From assembly GCA_019137255.1 (NCBI GenBank), contig WPDH01000178.1:1-64000 (forward strand): DNA of 64,000 bases, read 5' to 3'. This document shows, piece by piece, positions 1 to 12,900 of this stretch; position 1 is the stretch's first letter; each line of letters starts with the position of its first letter. A model generated the notes under the pieces. The model worked only from the letters and a program-made list of their open reading frames with translations. It was not told the DNA's origin and did not search any database. The position numbers and the translations under genes were made by a program. The stretch comes from Corinectria fuckeliana (lineage: Eukaryota > Ascomycota > Sordariomycetes > Hypocreales > Nectriaceae).

Positions 1-2
1 TC

Positions 3-25
3 TAATAATAATAATAATAATAATA
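3..25. repeat. (TAA)n microsatellite
   Basis: A perfect TAA repeat opens the window inside the A+T-rich block. Confidence 0.9.
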
Positions 26-2236
26 CTAGCTATAAGAGTAAGTTTCTTCGCTGCAAATCTACTATATGTCTAGACTGATCTTATACAGGCTAAGAGAAAG
101 AGATAAGCTAAGACAGAGAGTGCTACTACTTTAAGGGAGGAGTTTACTACTTTAGCAGGAGTAGTATAAGCTATCCCCTGTTCTATATGTGTTACACAGA
201 TAGGTAAGAACAGCATAGTAGGTCTCTACTAAGACTAGGTGAACACTATAGTAGGTGGCTACACAGCTTATGCCTGTATATATAAAACATATAAAGCCCT
301 GCTGTTTACTGCTGTTACTGCCGCCTAAGCCCTAGTGAAGGCTCTTACTAGAAAAGATAAATAGTATTAAAAAAGAGGAGAAAATAAGATTATAAAACTA
401 ACTTTATACTTAGTTTTAAACCTTTTAAGACTATTAAATAGTACTAACTTATTAGATTTATACTTTTAAGATAGTAAAAACTCTTTATTAAGAATATTAA
501 TATTAATTTAATAGATCTTTTTTACCTACTAAATAATATTAAATAATAACTAATAATAAAAATAAAACCACTTTAATACTTTTTAGAACTAAAGCTAAGT
601 AATATTAAGACAAATACTATAAAATAGTAGTTACTAGTAAGAGCCTTACTTAAGATAGTAAGGCTAGTTTTACTAAGAAGCCTAGAAATTAGATATTATA
701 TAAAGTAAGAATAAAAGTAAAAAAAGCTATAAGTGGGAATTTTACTGCTAAAAGCCTTAAAGTAACTAGAAATTACTTTTAGTATAAGACTTATTACTAT
801 ATAAATTCTTATAGTAAACCTTACTATATTATTATTAGTCTTATTAGTTTTATTCTTAAAGAGTTAAAATTAGGCTTAAAATAGTAAAACTATAACTTCT
901 AGTAAGCTAACTTTTTAACTTAGCTAGAAAATCCTAAAAAGCTAAATATATTAATATTAATTCCTTTTAAACTAAAAAGTAAAAAAAGATAAAAATCCCT
1001 ACTAATATTAAATACTATACTTCTAAGCTAATTAGTCTCTTTAAAATCTCTTTTACTTAAGCTTACACCTAGTATTATAACTCTTATTAGAACTTTAACT
1101 TTTATACCTTTTCTACCTAACTTTAGGTTATACTAGTTTCTCTTAGACTATACTAAGATAATATCTCACTTAAGATATCTAAGTCTTACTATCTTTTTTA
1201 ACTAGTAATTTATAAGACTAAATATAACTGTTTTTCTTTTAGGTTTTAAATTATATATAAATAACTATAATATTACTAAGAATAAATAAGATACTTACTT
1301 TATTTAGTATATAGACTTTTAGTATAGTAATAAGTTAAGTTTACTATAAGTATAAGTAGCTAAGAAGAAGCTAGAAAAAACTTATAAAAAGTCTTTTAAC
1401 TTTAAGATTAAGACTAGCTAGAATTACTTATTACTAAGCTAAGTAGACTTAACAGCTAATATCTTACTACTAGAGACTATAATAAGATACTCTATTAGAT
1501 AAGTAAGTATTTATACCTTTATAAAATATTAGATCTATTATCTTAAGAAATATTCTTAATTTACACTTAATCTTTTTATAATACTATACTAAATAAAGTT
1601 ATTAAACTCTTATATAATTAAAGCTAGAAAACACTTAAGAAACTAGTAGACTTAAGTTACTAAGAGCTGTTTAATATCTTAAAAGGGTTTTTAAATACTA
1701 AAATAATCTTAGCTTATTTAGTTAGCCTAACTTAACCTTATTAGCCACCCCTAATAAAACCCTAAACTTTCTACTAGCTAGTAAATATATATACTTATAT
1801 ACTCTTTCTACTAGCTAAAAAAATAGTAAAACTAGTTAAAACTAATTCTTAAGTTAATATATTATCCTAGCTTATATAAGACCTTATAGTAAATATAGCT
1901 TAAAATATAAGAATATAAAAAGAAAATATTATCTTACTTTATAGCTAAGTTCTTTACTAATAAGCCTAGAAAAATATAAAGAATATTTTAACTTACTATA
2001 TATATATATAAATATTAGATTAGATATATAATAAATACTATTTTAATATAAATACTATAAGAGGATTTAAATAAAAGCTATAAGTATACTAGTATTATAG
2101 TAAACTAAAATACTACTTAGACTAATATATATACTATTTAAGAGATACCTAATTAAAGTATATTATATATATATTACTTTAAGTTAACCTTTTATAAATA
2201 TTTAATAGTTACTCTTACTATATCTTAGTTACACCC

Positions 2237-2448
2237 TGTAAGAGTTAGCTAATTAGGGTAAGATAAAAAGCTCTAAGGTAGGTATTCTTATATTATAAGA
2301 CTTTAACTTAGTGAGTAGTTATAAACTGCTTACTAAGATTACTAAGTAATTTTACTTAGTAGCTTTTATACTCTTAGTATACCCTACCTAGCCTAGTACT
2401 AGTTCCTCTTAGGGCTAGTCTTTTAGGCTGTAAGCTTATCTTCTTATA
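2237..2448 (-). repeat. Left LTR (3' LTR of the Gypsy element)
   Basis: It is the same 212-bp length as the copy at 9,772-9,983 and nearly identical in sequence. It begins TGTAAGAG and ends TCTTATA, where the original CA end has become TA. Confidence 0.88.
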
Positions 2449-3059
2449 ATTACCCCCTCCTCTAGCTATCTAGTCTCTAGATATATAAGTCTATTCTTAG
2501 TTATTACAATTAATATTATTTTGTTATTACTATACTACTATCACTTAAGACCTTAGTTATTATAGTAATATAGTAGTTAGTTAGTGCCTACTTTATAGCT
2601 ATTATATAGCTGTTAGCTGTAGGGCTTTATATTAATAGTAAGACTATTAGTTAGCAGTCTGTTAGTAGCTATTAAGCTATAGACTATACTAGTATACTTA
2701 TTTGTTTTTTTTTTCTTTCTCTTACTTATACTAACTTCTTTATAATATCTTTTATTATTTAGTTCTCTCTTTTTAAACCTCTATAAGTTATTTTACCTTA
2801 TCACCTCTTTCTGTTACTTATAACACTTAAACTATTAAAATATTATTATTAGTCTACTTATCTTATTATTACTAATTTATCACCTAGATATTTCTTATTT
2901 ATATAGAAGATATTCTCTATTAGTTTAATAGAGATACTCTTTTTAACTAGATATTTATTAGAGATATCTTTTACTTCTTTTATTTAATATAAAAAGCTAA
3001 CTAGTTTAGTTTACTATATATTTATAGTTCTCTTAAAGCTTATTATATTTATTATAAGT

Positions 3060-4389
3060 AATCTAAGCAGAAGTATATTACTATAAGTTTATTAAGTTTT
3101 TACTGCTTTTTATATATTATTAATATCTTCTAAGATTCCTCTAGAGCTTTATAGTACTATAATAGTCTTCTAGAATAAGTTAACTATATATCACTTTTAT
3201 GATAACCTTAAGAAGTATTCCTCTAGTTGCTAAGTAACTCTTTATAAGCCTCTATTTAGCATATTATACTAGCATATTTAGCATATTACTAATAAGACTA
3301 TATCTGCTTTTTAAACTCTTACTAACAGCCTGTCTAGTATTACTAGTACTAGTGCTAAGAAGTCTAACTAGTTAACTAAGAAAGTGCTTAGTTTCTTATT
3401 TTAGTTAATTAAGGCTTAAACTACTATTAACACCTTAAGGTTCTATTAGAATACTAGCCTCTTAGAGGATATTTCTCTAACTAAATTAGATTATTATATT
3501 AAGACTGCCTAGCCTTTTTATCTTTATAATAATAGTGCTACTCTTACTGTTTATATAGTAGTTTTTTAACTACTTTATATATTTATCACCTCTATTACTA
3601 ATATTAAAAAGAAAACACTTTAGGCTTTTCTTATATCTATTAAGTATGCTACTATCTCTACTGTTATTAAGGCTTATAACTATAATACCTAGGCCCTAGT
3701 GTGCTAAGTTAGCTTTCTAAACTAAAAACCTTTTTGCTATAGGGCTATTAGTAGCCTTTCTTATAATATTAGGTCTAAGTTTAGTAGTTCTAATATTAAG
3801 TCTTCTACTCTATTTACTACTATCTTACTTATTACTTACTTATACCCTGCCTTTATTTTTATCTCTAATCTTAATAAGACTCCTACTAAGCTTACTATCA
3901 CTTTGCCTATTACTTATACTTATACTACCTCTCTTTTAGCTCTCTTATCTCCTATTATTTAGTCTCCTAATAGTATTTAGATCCTAAATAACCTAGAGAG
4001 CTTTTAGCTTTTTAATAATCTAGCTTTTAAGCTAGACTTTAGCGCTTAGGCCCCTTCTTTAGGGTTAGACCTATTAGCTATCTCTTCTCTTATTACCTAA
4101 GCTTTAACAACTTCTTATTATTCTGCTAGTTACCTAAATATTACTAACCCCTCTTCTGCCCTAGCTTTTACCACCTATAAGTATACCTATAAGACTAAGA
4201 TCCCTAAGACGCCCACTTAAGTTATTAATTTTAGTAGTAAGTTACTCTTACTCTTTACTTACCCTCTTAAGCGGGCTAAGTATATACTTTTAAAGACTTA
4301 TTCTTTAAAGTCTAGTAAGTTAAGTGTTTCTAATATTATATTCTTACCTTCTACTCCTTATAGTATCTTAGCAAAAAAGTCTTAAAAGT
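3060..4389 (+). pseudogene. Coding-like plus-strand frame inside the Gypsy element
   Basis: Codons starting at positions divisible by three read for about 440 codons with a protein-like residue pattern (Lys-, Ser-, Thr- and Tyr-rich), broken only by TAA and TAG. Such stops are what RIP makes from CAA, CAG and TGG. The strand is opposite to pol, and the frame lies beyond the integrase end, next to the left LTR. It may be an antisense extra gene of the element or part of a nested insertion. I recognise no domain. Because TGA is rare in every frame of RIP-mutated DNA, its absence is weak evidence. Confidence 0.3.
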
Positions 4390-7300
4390 AATCTCTATTA
4401 TAGTTTATATTCTTTATAAGACCTTTCTAGCTTTAAGTGTTAAGTTAGTAGCTATTTATTTTTTTAATTAGTAGTAACCCTAGTAGCACCTAGCAGTTTA
4501 TTCTTCTAGTAGTATCTAGCTACTTAGGTATTACTAGTAATTTATATTCTTATTATACTTTTAGTATTATAATTTATCTATTTATTATCTTATTTCTTAT
4601 ATATTTACTTTCTCTACTTATAATATTACTATATTAACTTTATTATATTCTCTAAGTGAGCTATTAGCTCCTAAGTGTTATATTCTACTAGCTATCCTAC
4701 CTATTTAACTTAGTAGAATATTTATCTTATATCTTTCTTATAGTTAACTACTTTCTTAACCTCTTACTTATTATTCTTTTCTTCTAGTTTAAGCAGTTTT
4801 AGTAGTTCTTTTACGTCTAGTTAGCACTTTTTAAACTATAGTTCTAAGAGTTTAACTAGAAAAATATTATATATTTGCTAATATTATTCTAGAAGGTATA
4901 CTTAGTATACTTATTTACTAATTCTTTCTATTATTACTATCTTAATAAATTTTAATACTAGCTTCTTATATTTAAATTAGAAGTTTCTTATTAATAGCCT
5001 AATAGTTTACTTAACCTTATATTCTTATAAGTTATATTACTTATTATAGTATTTAGCTTATCTCTTTACAGCTTTCTACTATTATTCCTCTACCTTAGTA
5101 TATACTTAGTAAAGTATCTTAATATACTCTTACACTTCTTATATATTTAACTTAAGGTATTTTAAAGTATATTTTATAACTCTTAGGTAGTATCTATAAA
5201 GAGCTTATATAGGGGAAACCTTAATAGTATAGTAAGTACTATTATTATAAGTAAAGGCTGCTTCTAGGAGCTAAGCTGCCTATTAGTACAGGGTGTTATT
5301 AGTATATACTTAGAGGTATTTCCTAATAGCTTAGTTAGTCCTCTCTGTCTATCTATCTATTTATAAATAGTATATAGTAAATAGCTACTAATAGGTTGCT
5401 TATTCTTTTATTAGGTCTTCTTAAAACTTACTTATAAACAGCTTATTTTTATTACTAATAATCTCTTTAGGTAAACTATATTTACACTTAATATATTTAT
5501 ATAAAAGCTATATTATTTCTACTATATTAAGTGTCTTTTTTATAGGGATAAAAAGTATATACTTTATTATTTAGTATATAATCACTAGTATAGTATTATA
5601 TTTCTTACTATTAGCTTAAGTGCTTTTTAGCAGTCTTATAATAAAGTTAATACTAATTTCTTAAAAAGAGTAAGCAGGTATTAGTAGAGATTACAGCTCT
5701 TTATAAGGCTTATATCTTAGTATATAAGCACCTTAGTAATATTAGCATCTTAGGGTATAGTCTTTTATATTATCTAAGATTTAGTTCTAATAGAATTTAC
5801 ATATAATAAGGTCTAAGGTTTTTACTACTCTTATATATCCTAAATAAGAGTTATTATAGTATTAGCAGAGAATTTCCCTTCTTATTATATATTCTTTTAG
5901 GATAACTAGTCTTATTTTAAAAAATAGTATTTCTTACTTATTATAATAGTAAGCTCCTCTTATAGTATTATAAACCTTTGCTAACTACTATTAGTAAAAT
6001 TAATCTCTCTCTTATAATTCTTATACTAGCTCTTTTAGTTTACTTAAGGGCTAATTAAGAAAGGCTATCTCTCCCTTTATAAGCCTTTTTATAACTAGGC
6101 GGGGAATATATTAGTTTAGAATAACTATTATAGTTACTAAAGGTATCTCTTATAAACTTAGCTTAGCTAGTAATTACTATCTAGTTACTAAGTCTTTAAG
6201 TGGTTTATCTCTAGCTTACCTAGCCTAAGTGGTAACAGCTAGGATAGTAATAGGCTTATTTTTAAGACTGGCTTATATAGCTTAAATAAACATATTAACT
6301 ATCCTATTTTTTACACTCTTAAGAACTTATATAATTACTTAGTAAAGGTCTTTTAGTAACTTTCCTGCTAACTTAAGTTTTACTACTAAAGTTAGAAGTA
6401 TATTTATATATAAGATCTCTCCTACTATATAATCTAGCCTTTATAATAGGCTATCCACCAGGTTTATCTTATCTAGCTAGTACTTAATATTAAAGTTAAA
6501 AGGTACTAATTTATATACCTATCTAGTAAGCCTTTCTTAAAGGTCTCTTACTAATACTTTTATAACACTTATAAGAGCTATATAGTCTGTTAATAGTATA
6601 AACTTATTCTTAAGCTCTAAGAGATAGTAACTCTAGTGTTTTAAGCTCTTAATAATAGCTAATAGCTCTTACTAGCTAGTAGCTTAGTATTACTCCTCCT
6701 CTAAGAGTTTCTTAGACTAGTATACTACTAGGCACTATTAATTCTTAAACAGTTAGGAAAGAATGCCTAATATAGTTATACTAAATATATTTATTTTAAC
6801 TCTTAACTTATATTTTAGGTTCTAGTATTAGAAAATAGTCGCTAAGTAGAATACCCTTTTTAGCTTTTAGAATACTACTTTCTTTTTATCTATCTAAGTA
6901 AACTCTCTAGTTTTATACTTATTCTAACTGCCTTTTAGTATTACTATAAGAGGTCTTATAATCTTTAAGTATTTACAAATAAACTTTTAGTAGAAATTAT
7001 AAAACCTTAGGAATACTTATATATCTTTAAAGCTTAGTAGGGTTAGCTACTTATTAACTATATAGACCCTACTTAGCTCTATTTTAATATCTTCTTAGGT
7101 TACTATATAGCTTAAAAACTTAACTTCTTACTAGTAAAAAGTATACTTTAATAGCTTTATATATAGCTAGAAGCTTTATAATCTTTTTAGCACCTTCTAT
7201 ATATCTTTTATATATTAATCTTAAGTTATTAAGTAAATTAGAATATTATCTAGATATATAACACAGACTATATTTAGCATACTAGCTAGCACTTAGTAAA

Positions 7301-9771
7301 TATATACTTAAAATATTATAAGTATGTTTATTAGCTTAAATAGTATAATATTATACTTAAAGTACTTATAGTAGGTTCTAAAGGCAGTCTTTTAGTAATC
7401 CTCTAGCTTAATCTAAATCTAATAGTATACATCTTATAGATTAATCTTTAAGATCTATTATATACCTATAAGGCAGTCTAGTAAGTCTCTAATTAAAAGC
7501 AGCAGGTAATAGTTCTTAATAGTAATCTTATTTAGACCTTAATAATCTATATAGAGCTATAAAGTCTTATCTTTTTTTAGTATAAATAAGACTAGAGACT
7601 TAGCCTTACTAACTAAGAGGCTAATATGCTCACTTATAATATTCTTAGTGATATACTTATAGAGGACCTCTTACTGCTTTCTATTATAAGAGTATAAGAG
7701 TTTATAAGGTAGTATTTTACCTTCTTTTAGTTTAATTATATACTTTACACCCTTTAAGATTAGAATCTCTTTTACTATAGATTTGCTAAATACTCCTCTA
7801 AACTCTCTAAGTTCTAGTAGTAAGGTTTTTAACCTTATATTTACTTCTTTATCTAAAATAGCTATTAGCCACTTATCTAGTAATAATATACTATATATAT
7901 ATATAATATAAGTAGGTTCTCCCTCTCCTACTAGCTCCTCTATAAAGGTTATAATATCTATAAGAGTAATAAGCTTATAGCTCTATAAGTGTGTATAAGT
8001 ATTAATAAGAATTTCTTTCTTTCCTATAGAATCTAAGGATAAAAGTAGGTTACTAGCCTTTTTAAAGTGCTATACTTTTATAAATAGTTATCTAACCTTC
8101 TATAAGTATCTCTAAGAGTTAATTAGAAAGAATATTAACTAGTAGACTTGCCTAACAGGTATAATTACTTTATTAAAACTAGACAGGCTTAGTACCTTCT
8201 AATCTCTAGTTACCTTAAGGCCTAACCTTCTAATTAGTCTTATACTAATAAGATTAACTTAAGCATAAGTGTTTATATCTATATAGACTACTTTTTTAGT
8301 ATATACTTATAAAGTGATTACTCTTTCTTAAATAATATACCTAATTAGTATTATTTTTAATACTAGTATTAAGGTTTTAGTAGTATTTTTAGCACCTACT
8401 TATTTCCTAAGAAGTCTAGTTCTTCTACTTATATACCTATAAATTATACTTTTACTAAAGGTAGGCTTAGTATTTAGTTAGTATTAATACTAGAGTTCCT
8501 TTTAGCCGCCTAATAATCTCTTACTAAATACCTAGTCTTATTATAATTATAATATTATACTCTTAGTTAGTTAGTTAATCCTCTATTATATATAGGGCGG
8601 TCTACTAGTAGGTTAGCTAAGAGTAGGTTTCTAAATAGTTAAGAGTATATATAATTTCTTGTGTTATTTTATATTTCTTTAGGGTCTTAGCTTTTAGCTT
8701 ATCTTATATTAGTAGTCTTTTTAGACCTCTTTTAGGTATAGTTACTAGGTTTATATTTTTACTTTTCACTTTACGACTTATAGTTATATTAGATATATAA
8801 CTATAGCCTCTCTGCCTTATTAGCTATATCTTACGCCTATAGAGGATTAATCTTCTAACAGTCTATTTCTCTTTTTAGCTGGTTTTTAAGCCTATAATAA
8901 TATTAATAAGCTAGGTCTACCTAGTCTTTAAGGTCTAGAGTGCTTATAGAGGTGTATAAGACAGTCTATAAGTTAAAATAGTCTATTAGCAACTAGTTAT
9001 TATACTATTAGATCTCTATTAATTCGTCTTATAGTTACCTCTCTTATAAGCTTATATTAATATATTTCTTATAAATAAAGTTAAGATAGTCCTACTAGGT
9101 TAGGTTAATAAGATTCCTCTTATAGTTATACTATTTAGTCTGTCTAGCTATATAGAGCTTAGTTATAAACTATTTAATTTTTTATATATTAGTACAGTTA
9201 GGTTAAAGGCTGTTTTCTAACTTTATAGCACAAATCTAGTTATTAACCTCTACCTTTATAGCGTTCTTAGGTAGTACTATACAGTTATAAGTAGAGGGTT
9301 TTTCCTAATCTCACCTAAGGTTACTTATAAGGTATTAAACTAGTTAGCATATTAGCTCTGTTTATACTGTCTACTATTTAGCTAGGATCTTTAAGAAATC
9401 CTATATATCTAAGCTATATACTAATATTAGGGTTTACTACTCTTATATTACTAGTTAATTACTAAGAATCTACCTATATAACCTAGGTGGCAGCTCTGCT
9501 AATAGGTTATAATTACTTTTAGACCTATTATGTTAGGTTTTCTAGCTCTCCTTCTTAATATCTCTTAGCTCTAGTTTATATGCTAGTTTTACTAATTTAA
9601 TTATTTCTAGTATAATTTATTCTATTTATAGTGGTTTTATTACTTAGTATATACTACTTATAATATAACCTAGTGTTAGTATATAACTTATTTAAGCTAG
9701 GGTTTATTAGAGGTTTATTATTATCTTTCTATTTATATTAATCACCTAAGTGGGTAAAAAAGTTAAAAAAT

Positions 9772-9983
9772 TATAAGAGTTAGCTAATTAGAGTGAGATA
9801 GAAAGCTCTAAGGTAGGTATCCTTATATTATAAAACTTTAACTTAGCAAGTAGTTATAAACTACTTGCTAAGATTACTAAGTAATCCTACTTAGTAGCTC
9901 TTATACTCTTAGTATACTCTACCTAGCCTAGTACTAGTTTCTTTTAAGGCTAGTCTCTTAGGCTGTAAGCTTATCTTCTTACA
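9772..9983 (-). repeat. Right LTR (5' LTR of the Gypsy element)
   Basis: Second 212-bp copy. Its start has mutated to TATAAGAG while the TCTTACA end is intact, followed by the 5-bp target duplicate CACTC. Confidence 0.88.
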
Positions 9984-9999
9984 CACTCTTAAAATCTAT

Positions 10000-12900
10000 T
10001 TTAACCTAACTAACTTTCTTTATAAACCTTTTTTACCTTCTTTCTACTCTTATATTATTATTATATTATATATAATATATAAGCTAGGCAAAATAGAGAA
10101 TATTAAGATTATAAACTATCTCTCTTCTCCTCTTAAGGAAATTTTTCACTATAAAACCTACTCTTAGTATAAGCTAAGCCTAGTATAAAAACAACCTATA
10201 ATTAATTTAAAGATCTTATTATTAAGACTAAATATAAACTTAAAGTAATTATCCTAAAAGCTGTTTTTCTCTTAGTTTAGAGAATAGTAGTAACTCTAGT
10301 TAATATTATTATAAGCTATACTTAATATATAAGTAGTAAGATTTTAATCTTACTATCTCTTATAAAAATAATTATAACTACTATTAAAAAAGTAGTATTA
10401 GCTACTCTTTAGAAAATACCTATTAAGACTCTAATTTAAGCTTAAGTTACTTATAATAAGAGGATACTTTTATCCCTAATAGTACTAATATTAAAAGTAA
10501 TTCTCTCTCACCTTAGTAAGAAGATTATTATTAGGTCGCCTAGTATAGCTCTTAATATTATATCTTATATACTATTAGATACTATAATAATTATTAACTA
10601 TACTCTCTTAAGAGGTTACCTCTTACTTATAATAGTCTTATACTACCTTCTTAGCAGGAATATTATAGTTCTCTTTTATAGACTAATTATAGATCTCCTA
10701 AAGGATAATACTTAAATTTTTACTATCTTTAGTATAAGTATATATTAGGTCTTAAAGCAGTTTATAGTAATTACTAAGAGAGTCTTAACTAACTATATAA
10801 GAGGCTTACTTAAAAACCTTATAGTAAATATCTAATAAGTAAATAGTATTAAAATATATACTATAAAACTATTATAAAGCTACTATATAGCTAAACCCTA
10901 TTAGTTACTAGTTATATTATTAACTAAACTAATAGATATAAATAAACTTTATAACTAAGATATAATTATAGCTATAAAGGTTTATTAGACTAAGTCTTAT
11001 TTAGAGGAGATTTAACTTAGATAGTACTTTAAGTACTTTTACTTTAGATATATTATATAATACTATTAGGAATAAGCTAAGTATAGCTACTATAAAAAGG
11101 CTTATTATATAAGAGATATAATATACTCTGCTTTTATTAGTAAGATCTTTTTAGTATATTATAACTATAATAAGCTATACTTAGTATAGTCTTATATATA
11201 CTATATAGTATAAAAAAAGTAGAAATAAGTAAGAAATACTTATATAAAGAGACTTATATAGTTTAGTATTCTAAGTAAGTAGTATAAATATATAATATGC
11301 TTACTATAAGATATAATAGTATTAATATTAATACTAACTATAGTACTAAACCACTCTGCTTAAAAAGAGCCTAAGTAGCTCTTAAAGCAGTCTTAAGCTA
11401 AACTAGACTTAGGTTTAAGTTTAACCCTTATAGTATTTAGACTAATTAACTAATTAAGAGAGTAAATACTATTAAAAGTTAGAGAAGGTATACTAATACT
11501 AGTTAGTAATAAGAATAATACCTAGAAGGATAAGAATAAGTAGTATAAGTAACTTAGACTTACTTTAAGACTAATTAAATTCTAGCATATAATTTAGGCT
11601 AAGCCCTATAAGGACTTATTATTATAAGTATATAATTAGCTTTTCTTATAAAATAGACCTGCTTATAACTTATATTACTATATATATATACTAAGCCTAA
11701 CTTGCTCCCCTCTTAGGTAAGAGTAGTAAAAGGTTTTTTATCTTATAGCTTACTATTAGGGTTTTTCCCTCCTATTATAAATTAGTCTAAGTTACTTAGA
11801 AGAAGAACTAGATAGCTATAAGCTAAATTAGGTATAAATAAATAAATAAATATATATACTACTTACTAGTCTACTCTAAATTAGTAATAAAAAAACTCTT
11901 ATTCTCTTATAAGTCTTAATATAGTATATAAATAACTCTTATATAAAAAGGCTAGTAGTTTAGTAGATTAAATACTATTTTAGGTATTATACTTATAAGT
12001 AAGCTAATAAGATATAAAAGATAATATCTAACCTAAAGGTATAAAATACTATAGTCTAAAAAGCTAAATAACTTATAAGATATACTAAGCTAGGCTTTAA
12101 TATCTCTTCTAAAAGGCTAAGCTGCTTAAATACTAATATAACTATTTAAGCTAATACTATCTTTATATTAAAAGACTTTTTAGCAATTAATAACAGCTTA
12201 AAAGAGCTAATTCTAACAAATAATATTAGTATAAACCTTATAACTAAAAAAGTTAAAATTAATAAGATAGAAAATAAAACATAAGTTACTAAAGTAATAA
12301 TATAACCTTAGCTGCTAAGATAATAGTCTATTAGAGACTAAAATATTACTAATAAAAAGTTTTTTATAAAAAAGTTTTAGTAATAATTTATAAATAAGAA
12401 GAAGTTACTAGTACTAGCTAGAATATATATTAAGAATAAATTCTAAAGTAAGAAAATCTTAATCTTAATTTTTTATTTTATAGTAATTAACCTAGATATT
12501 ACTTTAACTCTTACTAAAAAAGTAATAGTAATAGTAGAAGGTATTATAAATACTAAGTTTATAAACTAGTAAAAAAAGCTAAAAGAAGCTTTTACTAACT
12601 CTAAAATATACCTAGTATTTCTTAAAGCTGTAAATTAAATAAAAGCTAAAAAATACTATAACTTAAAATTAACTTATTATAAGGTAAACACCTTAAAGAT
12701 CTAAGATAAGTAAGTGCTTTAAGACTATAATTTACTTCTAAGCTAACCTTTTTACTTTAGTAAGTACTTAATTAAAGGAGATAAGAAAGTAAACTATATT
12801 AATATTAGAATAGCTAATATAAATAAGCTGTTAATAGTAAAGAAAGAAATAATACTAAATATAATATATCTTAGTACTAATTTTAACCTTTTAAGAGATA

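Larger units (their letters stand above)
2237..9983 (-). mobile_element. Ty3/Gypsy LTR retrotransposon, RIP-inactivated
   Basis: Two 212-bp direct repeats (2,237-2,448 and 9,772-9,983) bound the element. They begin TGTAAGAG and end TCTTACA in the least mutated copy; the differences between copies are mostly C/T and G/A transitions. The flanking 5-mers are CACCC (2,232-2,236) and CACTC (9,984-9,988), a target duplication with one transition. On the minus strand, stop-riddled frames still show reverse transcriptase (FRT and YLDN-type motifs, about 7,240-7,382) and then integrase (the TER end of the HPQTDGQTER-type motif, about 5,341-5,466). The RT-before-integrase order is that of Ty3/Gypsy. 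A purine tract lies next to the left LTR, as a polypurine tract should in this orientation. No intact protein remains. Confidence 0.88.
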
